Positions 10,801-18,482 of a stretch of 64,000 bases of DNA are shown here, one piece after another. The position numbers and the translations under genes are program-made. Below the pieces are notes generated by a model, which was given only the letters and a program-made list of their open reading frames with translations, was not told the DNA's origin and searched no databases. The DNA is from Bombiscardovia nodaiensis (GTDB taxonomy: Bacteria; Actinomycetota; Actinomycetes; Actinomycetales; Bifidobacteriaceae). Position 1 is the stretch's first letter. Each line of letters starts with the position of its first letter. The stretch is taken from contig AP026798.1 in NCBI GenBank assembly GCA_033127725.1, forward strand, positions 1,426,001 to 1,490,000. The letters run 5' to 3'.

Positions 10801-11044
10801 GTCCGGTAACTTTCATCCAAGTTGTTCCCCAAGAAGTACCCCAAGGCTGACCTACTTCGAGCGGTTCAAAGCGTATTTCACCGTGTTCAGCCTGCTGAAT
10901 AAAACTAGCAGGATCAACCGGCTCGCCAGGATAAGCTACCGCACTCACCTGGCACGTTGACAGGGTTCGGTGAATATGAGGCTGGACACGCTCGCGCATA
11001 ACACGTTTACAACGGTCCACTTCGCGCTGCACTTTTAGTAGCAT
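7895..11044 (-). CDS. GH38 alpha-mannosidase (copy 1)
   Basis: Zinc-dependent retaining alpha-mannosidase, 1049 residues, no signal peptide. The N-terminal beta domain carries GTSWGTTW near residue 72. The catalytic domain has the zinc-binding HAHID at 274-278, then WLWPVRETRRK, and the nucleophile Asp388 in WLPDSFGYSG. The GYGDGGGGPTREM loop follows, then the central helical bundle (ILPGSGIAW) and C-terminal beta domains. GAGG lies about 10 bases before the ATG. It sits 10 bases after the second GH38 gene and is clearly its paralogue. GH38 enzymes in B. longum act on alpha-linked mannose of N-glycans and oligomannose. Confidence 0.94.
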   Translation of the reverse strand: MLLKVQREVDRCKRVMRERVQPHIHRTLSTCQVSAVAYPGEPVDPASFIQQAEHGEIRFEPLEVGQPWGTSWGTTWMKVTGQLPQAATPGLALELLLKLGWLDWPVGGHIEALVYRPDGTVIKAAHPRNYWVPLVSSAGQPDRAIDAEGGFTLYVEAAYNPNVPSFTVTELGNEPTGKADERYDFESVDVAEYDQAVHEYWVDLDVVSGAVEHMDVKTPRYWKLAKAMQRSINVFDGANRETVAATLPEARKALQGVLAQPADASALKLSAMGHAHIDSAWLWPVRETRRKVGRTVANVLTLLDQDPDFIYVMSSAQQYEWLQNRNPDLFNRVKEYVKEGRFIPVGGMWVESDGMVPSGESLIRQLSFGHRYFQNQFGVETHGVWLPDSFGYSGSWPQIARRSGCTWFLTQKLSWNDTTRLPHHSFLWEGIDGSRIFTHFPPADKYDSEMSSRDLMYAQENFKDKDISDHGILLFGYGDGGGGPTREMTMRAQRVRNLEGLPKVTYATPDKFFETAYTDMRMQAGQEMPVWKGELYLELHRKTLTSQQDMKRGCRQEESWLRTAEYCCALAALANSEYEYPRQELDQIWKTLLLNQFHDILPGSGIAWIYRVAREQYRRDIARLETLVEQAAKAVEVVLPDMPIAHEASIAQFSTVETENGKKGDRAWCLVEQLDNSSDMTQPVNLERQTDGSISLSNGLISAVINTVGGVSSLIDEQSGRELVARCHQLGTYQVLKDEPGVFDAWDVERDALLCATDLNDGHIERAYISQDGWAQVVSEVTYRESDIRTTISLKPGARQLDFRADVKWKVPEKLLKVVFPLALLANQAQYECQYGLVERPITKNTEGDEAQFESCTHRFVRISESGFGVGVVNASTYGSDVSPLYTQTPGHADGTLLRLSLLAAPTAPDPRADIGFHSFEWAVVPGENVQTTLSAACRINAPVVKEFPQVEPLVSFQQIVGTPVIDWIKLADDGSGDVIVRIYEAAGARAQAQLQLSDLIASRQVRETNLLEQDECYEDEPLALSQSGPGQGAQITLQPFQIATLRLS

Positions 11045-11054
11045 AATAGTTTCC

Positions 11055-14000
11055 TCAGGCTTTGTTCTTGCTCAAACGGAGAGTGGTGAATTGGAAGGGT
11101 GCTAAATCAATGAGAGCATCTTGAGCCGCAACTGAGTCATTCTCGTCTCCTTCTAGGACTAAAGCGCGACGAAGACCTTCGGGTAATGGTGAATCTTCCA
11201 TCGAAGATGTCTCTTTGACTCTTGCATTGGTCAGCAGCATATTCGGTTCAAGCTTGGCTTGAGCCGGAGCGGAGTCAGGGTCATAAATCCTGACGATGAG
11301 ATCACCGCTTCCATCATCAGCCAACTTGACCCAATCAATTACCGCACGTCCACGGACTGCTTGTAAAGTCAGCAGCGGTTCCACCTGCGGTATCGCAGTA
11401 TCCATGACAGGAGCATTAAGCTGATAAGCTGCGCGGAGAATATCATTCTGATCCTCAGAAGGCACAATAGACCATGCAAATGTATGCTTACCACGATCAG
11501 TATGTGGGTCAGGATAGAAGGGAGCAGATAGCAAGGTCAGTCGAATCATTGTACCGGCTTCTTGCCCTTTTGCTGTGTCATAATATATGGGTGTGGTATC
11601 TCCGCCATAGGTAGAAGCGTTAACCACTCCGACCGCCAAACCGTCATCGCGCACTCGCACATACCGATGAGTACAGCTCTCGAATTGTGCTTCCTCTGCC
11701 GCATTGTTCTTTTGAATTGGACGGTCAATAAAACCGTATTGGCATTCAAACTGAGCGTAACGTGCTTGAATAGCCACAGGCAGATCTACCTTTAGCAGCT
11801 GTTCATCCTGCTGCCAATCAATACGCGCGTTGAAGTCCAGCTGGCGAGAACCTGGGGTTAGCGTAATATCGGTGGCAATCGTTGTTTGGCCATGCTGTCT
11901 AAAAACGGTGACACCGTTGCTGAGACTCTCAATATGCACAGGATCGTCAATCTTCTGTGCCGTCAGAAGAGCGTCCCGCTCAAGATCCCAAGCATCCCAC
12001 ATGTACGGTTCATCTTTCATGAGCTCATAACCACCCATTGAAGACCCTTGAGGAATCAGATCGCGCCCAGAACGCTGATCTATGAGCGAATGAACTTCAC
12101 CATCAGCAGCTACATGAACATACATCAAACCGTTGTCGATGTCATAACCACCGTCTCGCGATATAACCTGAATTCCTTGAGTACCATCATTCTTACCAAC
12201 CTGACGAACGTGCCAATCCTGACCTTCGCAATCTATAGGCAAAATTTGCGCATGTTCAAGGAGGGATAAGTCCGGTTGAGCCTGTGCTATAGCCTGAGAT
12301 GCCTGAGTTCCTAGTTCTTGTAAGCGAGCTAGGTCGCGCTGATAATCTTCCCGAGCCAAACGATGGACCCACGCAATGGCAGAACCTGGCAAAATGTCAT
12401 GGAACTGGTTTAAGAGTAGAGTCTTCCATATTTCATCTAGATCAGTGCGAGGATAGGCATACTGCGGATTGAGGACACTAGCGTATGTGCACAGGTATTC
12501 CACCGTACGCAACATAGCTTCCTCCTGGCGGCAACCCTTCTTCATGTCTTGCTGGCTGGTCAGCGTTTTACGATGAAGTTCTAGGTAGAGCTCCCCTTTC
12601 CACACAGGCATCTCAGATCCAGCATTTCGCCTGATTTGTTCACTAGCCTCGCGATAAAAATCACCAGGCTTCTCAAAGCGCACTTTGGCAGACCCCTCTA
12701 CATTGCGCAACCTATCATAACGGCCGAGCATCTCACGAGTAGTGCCACCACCGCCATCGCCGTAGCCACACAGCACAATAGCGCGGTCAGAAATGTCCTT
12801 ATCCTGGAAGTTTTCTTGAGAGTGATTGAGCTCACGCGCCGTCATTGAAGAGGAATACGTATCCATCGGCGGAAAATGCGTAAAGATAGAAGTCCCATCT
12901 ATGCCCTGCCAATCAAACGTATGATGGGGAAACTTAGTAGTATCATTCCAAGAAATCTTCTGAGAAAGGAACCAATTCATTCCAGCTTTTCGAGCGATCT
13001 GGGGGAATTGACCAGTATATCCAAATGAGTCCGGCTCCCAAACTCCATCAGTGTCCACGCCTAGATGCTGTCGAAACCAACGCTTGCCATAGATAAGTTG
13101 ACGAGTGAGTGACTCGCCAGCAGGGAGCATTCCGTCAGATTCTACCCACATACCACCAACAGGAACAAAACGCCCTTCTTTGACGCGTTCCAGCATACGC
13201 TTGAAGAGCTGCGGGTGATCTTCTTCCAACCAAGCATATTGCTGAGCTGAACTCATGGCATAAATGAAATCTGGATCGCGGTCCATAAGAGCTAACATAT
13301 TTGAAACTGTGCGTGCCACCTTACGCCGAGTTTCACGCTTGGGCCACAACCAAGCGGAGTCAATATGCGCATGTCCTACCACGGCATGCTCAAGTGAACT
13401 TGGTGCAGCAGGCACAGACAGAACAGCAGCCAAAGCTTGACGAGCTGGAGCTAATGTACTGAAATCTCGCTCATCAAAGATGTTCATCGATCGTTGCAGA
13501 GCTTTACCAAGCTGCCAATAACGAGGCTGTTGATCATTGCACTCCCGTATCAGCTCTTGCACAACCTCCAGATCCATGTAATAGTTCCAGACTTCGTAAT
13601 CAAAGTAGCACACGTCCATACGTTTGAGCACATTGGGCTCGTCTGCATTGCCAGTAGTACCCTCACCTAAATCAGTCTTAACAAAGGCGGGTACTCCCAA
13701 AATCATAGGATTACAAGCAGCCTCTAAAAATAGTGTGAAAGTACCATCGGGCCGTATTACTGACGCCTCCTGATTAATGGGGCGACCGTTTTGATCAGTT
13801 CCATCTAATGAAACCCACTGGTTTCTAGGATTTACTGCTTTGATTTCCGAACCATCGGACCGATAAGCCATAGCTTCAAAGTGACTGCCTGGAGCGTCGG
13901 GATGCCAACCTAAATCTACAACGAGCTCAAGTGGCGCTGCATGAATATATCCTACCTCAATTTGTCCAGAAACTTCAAACCAAGTGGTGCCCCAGGTGGT

Positions 14001-14207
14001 GCCCCAAGTATCACCTATTTTGATAGGTTGCAGATTCACTTTTCCGGCTGCAAGCTGCGCAAAAAACTCGCCGGAGCTGATTGGCTCTCCTGCAATTTTG
14101 TAAGCGCGAATACGAGTGGTACCAACCGGCCTATCAATCATGGGTTTTACTCGTTGACGCATGACACGCTCGCACTTGTCTAGTTCGCGCTCGACTTTTA
14201 GCTGCAT
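11055..14207 (-). CDS. GH38 alpha-mannosidase (copy 2)
   Basis: Zinc-dependent alpha-mannosidase, 1050 residues from the ATG at 14207, which has GAGGAGG spaced 6 bases upstream; a TTG two codons earlier is less likely. HAHID lies near residues 279-283 and the predicted nucleophile Asp393 in WEPDSFGYTG. Long identical stretches with copy 1 (for example GTTWGTTW, LPGSAIAW, the loop GYGDGGGGTTREM) show paralogy, but the N-terminal region carries a short insertion (QNGRPINQEAS), so linkage specificity may differ. It is the first gene of the leftward operon, directly behind the promoter and operator described at 14259-14307. Confidence 0.94.
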   Translation of the reverse strand: MQLKVERELDKCERVMRQRVKPMIDRPVGTTRIRAYKIAGEPISSGEFFAQLAAGKVNLQPIKIGDTWGTTWGTTWFEVSGQIEVGYIHAAPLELVVDLGWHPDAPGSHFEAMAYRSDGSEIKAVNPRNQWVSLDGTDQNGRPINQEASVIRPDGTFTLFLEAACNPMILGVPAFVKTDLGEGTTGNADEPNVLKRMDVCYFDYEVWNYYMDLEVVQELIRECNDQQPRYWQLGKALQRSMNIFDERDFSTLAPARQALAAVLSVPAAPSSLEHAVVGHAHIDSAWLWPKRETRRKVARTVSNMLALMDRDPDFIYAMSSAQQYAWLEEDHPQLFKRMLERVKEGRFVPVGGMWVESDGMLPAGESLTRQLIYGKRWFRQHLGVDTDGVWEPDSFGYTGQFPQIARKAGMNWFLSQKISWNDTTKFPHHTFDWQGIDGTSIFTHFPPMDTYSSSMTARELNHSQENFQDKDISDRAIVLCGYGDGGGGTTREMLGRYDRLRNVEGSAKVRFEKPGDFYREASEQIRRNAGSEMPVWKGELYLELHRKTLTSQQDMKKGCRQEEAMLRTVEYLCTYASVLNPQYAYPRTDLDEIWKTLLLNQFHDILPGSAIAWVHRLAREDYQRDLARLQELGTQASQAIAQAQPDLSLLEHAQILPIDCEGQDWHVRQVGKNDGTQGIQVISRDGGYDIDNGLMYVHVAADGEVHSLIDQRSGRDLIPQGSSMGGYELMKDEPYMWDAWDLERDALLTAQKIDDPVHIESLSNGVTVFRQHGQTTIATDITLTPGSRQLDFNARIDWQQDEQLLKVDLPVAIQARYAQFECQYGFIDRPIQKNNAAEEAQFESCTHRYVRVRDDGLAVGVVNASTYGGDTTPIYYDTAKGQEAGTMIRLTLLSAPFYPDPHTDRGKHTFAWSIVPSEDQNDILRAAYQLNAPVMDTAIPQVEPLLTLQAVRGRAVIDWVKLADDGSGDLIVRIYDPDSAPAQAKLEPNMLLTNARVKETSSMEDSPLPEGLRRALVLEGDENDSVAAQDALIDLAPFQFTTLRLSKNKA

Positions 14208-14258
14208 CTGCAACCTCCTCGTTGCTACCTATACATATCACGTCAATTTTGCACCCGT

Positions 14259-14276
14259 AACTAAAACGGTTTAGTA
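14259..14276. promoter_or_regulatory. LacI-type operator 1
   Basis: The 18-mer AACTAAAACGGTTTAGTA is a near palindrome centred on CG, the layout typical of LacI-family operators. It starts 2 bases downstream of the -10 box of the GH38 operon promoter, so a bound repressor would cover the start of transcription. A second copy lies 171 bases away. Confidence 0.75.
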
Positions 14277-14278
14277 CT

Positions 14279-14307
14279 ATTATACGACCTCTCCCACTCT
14301 TCATCAA
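14279..14307 (-). promoter_or_regulatory. Promoter of the GH38-ABC-GH5-GH31 operon
   Basis: Read on the minus strand: -35 TTGATG (14307-14302), 17-base spacer, -10 TATAAT (14284-14279). The transcript would start near 14272, inside operator 1, with a leader of about 65 bases before the first GH38 gene. Confidence 0.75.
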
Positions 14308-14429
14308 GCCTTCCTTACATATTCGTCGATTTCCTTGCTTCTGGCTGCAATTATCGGTGTGTCGTGTGAGCGTTCACACCACTAAAAGTGACTTTTCTAT
14401 CTACTACTTAAATATGTATTTAGTTATTT

Positions 14430-14447
14430 TACTAAAACGCTTTAGTA
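14430..14447. promoter_or_regulatory. LacI-type operator 2
   Basis: TACTAAAACGCTTTAGTA is almost perfectly palindromic (one mismatched pair) and shares the core CTAAAACG-TTTAG with operator 1. It lies about 20 bases upstream of the weak rightward -35 candidate, so it could control the ROK gene as well as support looping with operator 1. Confidence 0.72.
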
Positions 14448-14555
14448 TTGGAATCGACCAATTATTTTGTTCATACAAGTCACTCCGTGTTTAATTGTCT
14501 TAACGTTGTTATTATATAAATGTTGTTACTATTTACCGTCTTCAAGGAGGTGGAC

Positions 14556-15818
14556 ATGCGAGCTAAGAAACCAAATTTATCAGTTCACAATCTAAACCCG
14601 CTGTCCATTTCAGAACATAACCAGGCCCTGATAGCACAGATTCTCTATCATAAAAAAGTTCTTTCCCGAGCGCAGCTTGCGAAAGCGGTAAATCTCACGC
14701 CTGCAGCTGTTTCTAAGCTCACCAGTCTCATGCTCGATACCGGTCTGGTCAAAGAAACAGGTGACATTCCAGGGGCCAGGAACCGAAGATCAATTGGCCT
14801 ACAATTGCAGACAAGCTCATTGCGAGTTATAGGAGTTAAATTCGCGCGTAGTCGCATACAACTGGGTAAGTTCAGTCTTGATGGAACCCCTCTACAGGTG
14901 AGCGATCTGCCTGCCATCACGAGCGAAGGTATACCAGATACTCTTAAAACCATCAAAGTTCGCATTCATCGAGCCTTATCACATGACCATTCGATTGTCG
15001 CGGTGGGGATCGCAGTACCCGGCCCATACTTACGGCACGAAGGACGGATTGCACTCGTGACTTCTATGCAGAGCTGGAAAGGCGTGAATTTTATTCATGA
15101 ATTCCTCGAGGCCTTCCCCGTTCCCACTTTTATTGAGCAGGATGCTCGCGCCGGAGCGCTGGCGCAGACACTGTTTGACCACTCTGTCTCCTCGCCTAAC
15201 CTGGCCTATTACCTAGTGGGAGAAGGCGTCGGCTTGGGCGTTATCGAAGACGGCAAGTTGGTCAACGGCACTAAGGGGGGCGCCACCGAATTAGGTCATC
15301 TCTCCATCGACGTAGACGGCAAGCCCTGCGAATGCGGTAACCAGGGCTGCTTGGAGCGCTACTGCTCGGCCGTAGCCATCCACGAAGCCATGTGCCAGCC
15401 GCCCTACGCCCGCGCCTTCCCCGAAGCGGAAGCACTCAACCACGCGGCCGCCTGCCAGCTCCTCTTCTACCGGGCCAGTCAGGGTGAGGACTTAGCCGCA
15501 CAACTGGTCGAGCGCATCGCCTCTTACGTGGGCTACGGATGCGTCAATATTGTCAACGCTTTCAACCCCAGCCGCATTATTATTGGCGACATCGTAGCCG
15601 GCGCAGGCCAGCCCCTGCTGGACACAGTACTTGACATTGTCAAGCAACGCGCCCTGCCCGAGCTCAAAGATGGTACACAGATTACCCTCTCTCACCTGCC
15701 GGCCGATGCTACGCTGATGGGAGCTGCCGCCGTCGCCGTCAGCCACTTTTTGGATGAACCCACCCGCTTCGCCCAGCTCTATCGGCAACGGCAGGGCACT
15801 AATCCAGGCAGCCGGTAA
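14556..15818 (+). CDS. ROK-family transcriptional regulator
   Basis: NagC/XylR-like regulator of 420 residues. The chosen ATG has AAGGAGG 6 bases upstream; a frame beginning 12 codons earlier lacks this. Residues about 18-80 form a winged helix-turn-helix (KVLSRAQLAKAVNLTPAAVS). The sugar-kinase-like ROK domain follows with the glycine-rich GVGLGVIEDG and the zinc motif ELGHLS...CECGNQGCLE. No intact kinase activity is implied. It is divergent from the mannosidase operon and 99 bases ahead of a fructokinase-like gene, so it is a second candidate regulator of the locus. The first half of the gene is near 47-50% G+C in sampled stretches and the second half near 67-70%, an unusual internal change. 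Confidence 0.9.
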   Translation: MRAKKPNLSVHNLNPLSISEHNQALIAQILYHKKVLSRAQLAKAVNLTPAAVSKLTSLMLDTGLVKETGDIPGARNRRSIGLQLQTSSLRVIGVKFARSRIQLGKFSLDGTPLQVSDLPAITSEGIPDTLKTIKVRIHRALSHDHSIVAVGIAVPGPYLRHEGRIALVTSMQSWKGVNFIHEFLEAFPVPTFIEQDARAGALAQTLFDHSVSSPNLAYYLVGEGVGLGVIEDGKLVNGTKGGATELGHLSIDVDGKPCECGNQGCLERYCSAVAIHEAMCQPPYARAFPEAEALNHAAACQLLFYRASQGEDLAAQLVERIASYVGYGCVNIVNAFNPSRIIIGDIVAGAGQPLLDTVLDIVKQRALPELKDGTQITLSHLPADATLMGAAAVAVSHFLDEPTRFAQLYRQRQGTNPGSR

Positions 15819-15917
15819 GCTGGGCATCAACTTCACTTTGTACAAGGAACGCAAGCAATATCAAGAGGCAATGACCAGCCCGCCCGGGTTGAGCCGCCAA
15901 CCACGAAAGGAACACAC

Positions 15918-16814
15918 ATGAGCAAGCCAATCGTACTGAGCCTGGGAGAAATCTTGTGGGATGTGCTGCCCTCCGGCAAGCGAGCCGGCGGAGCCCCCGT
16001 CAACTTCAGCTACCACGCCAGCAAGAACGGCGCCGACGGATACGCCATCAGCGCTGTGGGCGAAGATGAGCTCGGCCGCGAACTCGAGGAAGCCGTAGCC
16101 AAGGCAGGCGTGAACGCTCACCTGCAGCACAACCAGTGGCCCACTTCCACGGTAGAAGTGCAGCTGACTGAAGGCATTCCCGAGTACATTTTCAAGGAAG
16201 ACGTGGCCTGGGACCATATGGAGCTGACCGACAACCTCAAGGAGCTGGCAGCTAAGGCTGACGCGGTCTGCTACGGCACCTTGGGCATGCGCAGCCAACA
16301 GTCGCGCGAAACTTTTTGTGAGCTCCTTAAAGCCACCCGCCCCGACGCCATGCGCTTCTTCGACATCAACCTGCGCGGCACGTACTACTCCAAGGAACTG
16401 ATCGCCGAGCTTCTGGGCATGGCCACCATGTTCAAACTCAACGATGAGGAACTGGTTGAGCTGCGTGACATGTTCGCCATCCCCGGCCAGACCGACGACG
16501 AACTGTGCGACTGGTTCTTCAAGCACTACCAGCTGGACACCATTGTGCTCACCGCCGGCAGCTCCTACTCCACCATTTACCTGGCCGACGGCACCTCCTC
16601 CAAGCTGAGCACGCCGAGTGTGACCGTGGCCGATACCGTGGGCGCTGGAGACGCATTCTCTGGCACCTTCGCCATCAACCGCCTAGAGGGCAAGTCGCTG
16701 GCCGAGTCCCACCGCGCAGCCGTCAACACTGCTGCATACGTGTGCACCCAGTCTGGCGCCTGGCCGGACTACCCCGAGCAGATGCCTGACTATCTGGCCG
16801 AGCAGGGCGAGTAA
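15918..16814 (+). CDS. PfkB-family fructokinase / hexokinase
   Basis: ATP-dependent sugar kinase, 298 residues, a normal length for fructokinases. Substrate-side glycines are in AGGAPVNFSYH (24-33) and the catalytic signature is DTVGAGDAFSG, with the base Asp245. AAGGA precedes the ATG. A related fructokinase gene lies in the alpha-mannosidase region of B. longum. Here it would phosphorylate fructose or possibly mannose released by the neighbouring enzymes; mannose activity is inference. A strong terminator follows 38 bases after the stop, so ROK plus kinase form one short transcription unit. Confidence 0.85.
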   Translation: MSKPIVLSLGEILWDVLPSGKRAGGAPVNFSYHASKNGADGYAISAVGEDELGRELEEAVAKAGVNAHLQHNQWPTSTVEVQLTEGIPEYIFKEDVAWDHMELTDNLKELAAKADAVCYGTLGMRSQQSRETFCELLKATRPDAMRFFDINLRGTYYSKELIAELLGMATMFKLNDEELVELRDMFAIPGQTDDELCDWFFKHYQLDTIVLTAGSSYSTIYLADGTSSKLSTPSVTVADTVGAGDAFSGTFAINRLEGKSLAESHRAAVNTAAYVCTQSGAWPDYPEQMPDYLAEQGE

Positions 16815-16852
16815 GGCAAATAAGAGCGCAGACAGCGGTTACTCGCTCACAT

Positions 16853-16892
16853 AGTGGGGTTGGCAATAATCAGATTGCCAACCCCACTGTTT
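16853..16892 (+). terminator. Rho-independent terminator after the fructokinase gene
   Basis: Perfect 15-bp stem AGTGGGGTTGGCAAT / ATTGCCAACCCCACT with a 6-base loop, followed by GTTTTA. The GTGGGGTTG core recurs in two other hairpins of this window. Confidence 0.85.
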
Positions 16893-17001
16893 TATCCGCG
16901 CCGAGCATCTTGTCTGTGCATACCAGTTTTCAAACTGTGATAATGGTTTTCCAGTACTATCTCACGCCAAAACCCAGAGCCAACAGCAAGTGCAGCGCTC
17001 A

Positions 17002-18252
17002 TTAAAAATAAGCCAACGGATTGTCAATAAAGTTGCGCAGTCCTACCTCAGCAGCACCCTGGAGGGCCGGTTTGTCGGCCACCCGAGGCAGAAGGACTCG
17101 GGGATGAATCCGGTCACGCGCCAAAATCTGATGAGATAAACGCCTCTGCAAGCGGGCCGTGAGACTGCCGTCAAAGTTGGCCCAGAAGCCGCCCAGCATC
17201 ACCGTTCCCACGTCCGCCAGATTGATAGCCGATGCCATGACCGAAACCAGAGCGTCGAGCGCGCGGTCAATCGCATCCACAGCCTTCGGATCCCCGGCCT
17301 GCCACCGCCGGTAGAGCTCCTCCACGGCCTTTGGGTTAACGGCTTCATCTCCCTGAGCTATGCCCGCAGCCTCCACCAGAGCCCGTCGGCCTGCATACGT
17401 TTCCAAGCACCCCCGCCTTCCGCAGCGGCAGGCAGGCCCATTTACATCGACAGAAACATGGCCGAGCTCGCCAGCGAATCCGTGGTCACCAACTTCCACA
17501 GTCCCCTTGTGCACCACAGCTCCACCAATGCCAATGTCGGTAGAGATATAGATAAACGAGTCTGTCGGCGTGAGTTCACAGGCCTCCAGGGCCCGGCTCC
17601 CAGCTCCAGACCTGGGCTGCTCTTGCGTGGCGTATCCCGGAATCTGCGCGAGCGCAGCCATTTTCGCCTCGTTGCCCGGCATCAAATCCAAACGCTGCAC
17701 CAACTCGTAGGATCCCAAGTTCAAATGCTCCCAGCCCAAATTCCTGGCCATGAGCAGCTGCATGTCATCAGTCACTAAGCCCGGCAAAGCCAGCCCCGAA
17801 CCGACCACTCCATACCCTCGCTGGCGCAGTTTGCGCTCAACAGCTTGGCTGACGCGGTTGAGTTTGGCGAAAATATCGTCCGCGTCAGTCTGACGCATGT
17901 CGTCGTCCACCCAGCGCGAGGCAACGACCTGCCCGGCCAAGTCTAAGGCCATACACCCGTATCCGTCGGTGTTGATTTGTAGGCCTATGCCAGCCCAAGA
18001 ACCGGACGCAATCGTCAGCGGGGTGCTAGGTCGCCCATAGGCAGGCTGCGCGCTCTCAGGCTCTAGTTCTCTCACTACGCCGTGTTCCAGGAGCATACCC
18101 GCCAGGAGCGAGATGGTGGCTTTGGTCAGCCCTGTGGTCTTGGCCAAGTTGGCACGGCTCATGGGGCTAGGCGCGCGTAGCAAAGTATCGATGATGACCG
18201 ACAAGTTATGACTGCGCAAGTCATCCTGGTTGATACTCTTGAGCGAAGTCAT
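17002..18252 (-). CDS. xylR: ROK-family regulator, probable xylose repressor
   Basis: Winged-helix plus ROK domain protein, 416 residues. The ATG at 18252 has GGGGAG about 9 bases upstream; the ATG 7 codons earlier has none. The helix-turn-helix reads MSRANLAKTTGLTKATISLL near residues 38-57. The ROK part has STDIGIGGAVVHKG, ELGHVSVDVNG and the zinc cluster CRCGRRGCLETYAG. It is divergent from xylB, the arrangement of XylR repressors that respond to xylose. The divergent region carries tandem TATAGTCTCA (18303-18322), an AT-rich partial dyad TTAATTTATTGATTAA (18389-18404) and the palindrome GATAGACTATC (18423-18433); any could be the operator. Confidence 0.83.
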   Translation of the reverse strand: MTSLKSINQDDLRSHNLSVIIDTLLRAPSPMSRANLAKTTGLTKATISLLAGMLLEHGVVRELEPESAQPAYGRPSTPLTIASGSWAGIGLQINTDGYGCMALDLAGQVVASRWVDDDMRQTDADDIFAKLNRVSQAVERKLRQRGYGVVGSGLALPGLVTDDMQLLMARNLGWEHLNLGSYELVQRLDLMPGNEAKMAALAQIPGYATQEQPRSGAGSRALEACELTPTDSFIYISTDIGIGGAVVHKGTVEVGDHGFAGELGHVSVDVNGPACRCGRRGCLETYAGRRALVEAAGIAQGDEAVNPKAVEELYRRWQAGDPKAVDAIDRALDALVSVMASAINLADVGTVMLGGFWANFDGSLTARLQRRLSHQILARDRIHPRVLLPRVADKPALQGAAEVGLRNFIDNPLAYF

Positions 18253-18482
18253 GCGCTCACTCCCCTTCCACATGGGCTACCAGTAATATTCCAACTGACT
18301 TCTATAGTCTCATATAGTCTCACTGACCATAACCCTCATGCTGCTAGCCAACTTTCGCACTGCCGCCACCTATCTCCCCTCTTCGGGCTTAATTTATTGA
18401 TTAAACAATATCTGGTGGACTCGATAGACTATCTTTTGTATCAATACCTTTCATCGGAGTCAAGCGAAGCTAGGAGCTAGCA
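18253..18482. promoter_or_regulatory. xylR-xylB divergent control region with candidate operators
   Basis: Seen: direct repeat of TATAGTCTCA at 18303-18322, AT-rich dyad at 18389-18404, and GATAGACTATC at 18423-18433. ROK repressors of xylose genes bind AT-rich dyads, so 18389-18404 is the best guess. GGAG at 18472-18475 is the xylB ribosome binding site. No promoter hexamers can be picked with confidence. Confidence 0.4.

Larger units (their letters stand above)
14208..14555. other. Divergent intergenic region between GH38 and ROK genes
   Basis: AT-rich control region of 348 bases. It holds the leftward promoter, operator 1 (14259-14276), operator 2 (14430-14447) and the ribosome binding site AAGGAGG (14544-14550) of the ROK gene. 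A weak rightward promoter candidate is TTGTTC (14467-14472), 17 bases, TTTAAT (14490-14495). No gene is seen. Confidence 0.6.
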
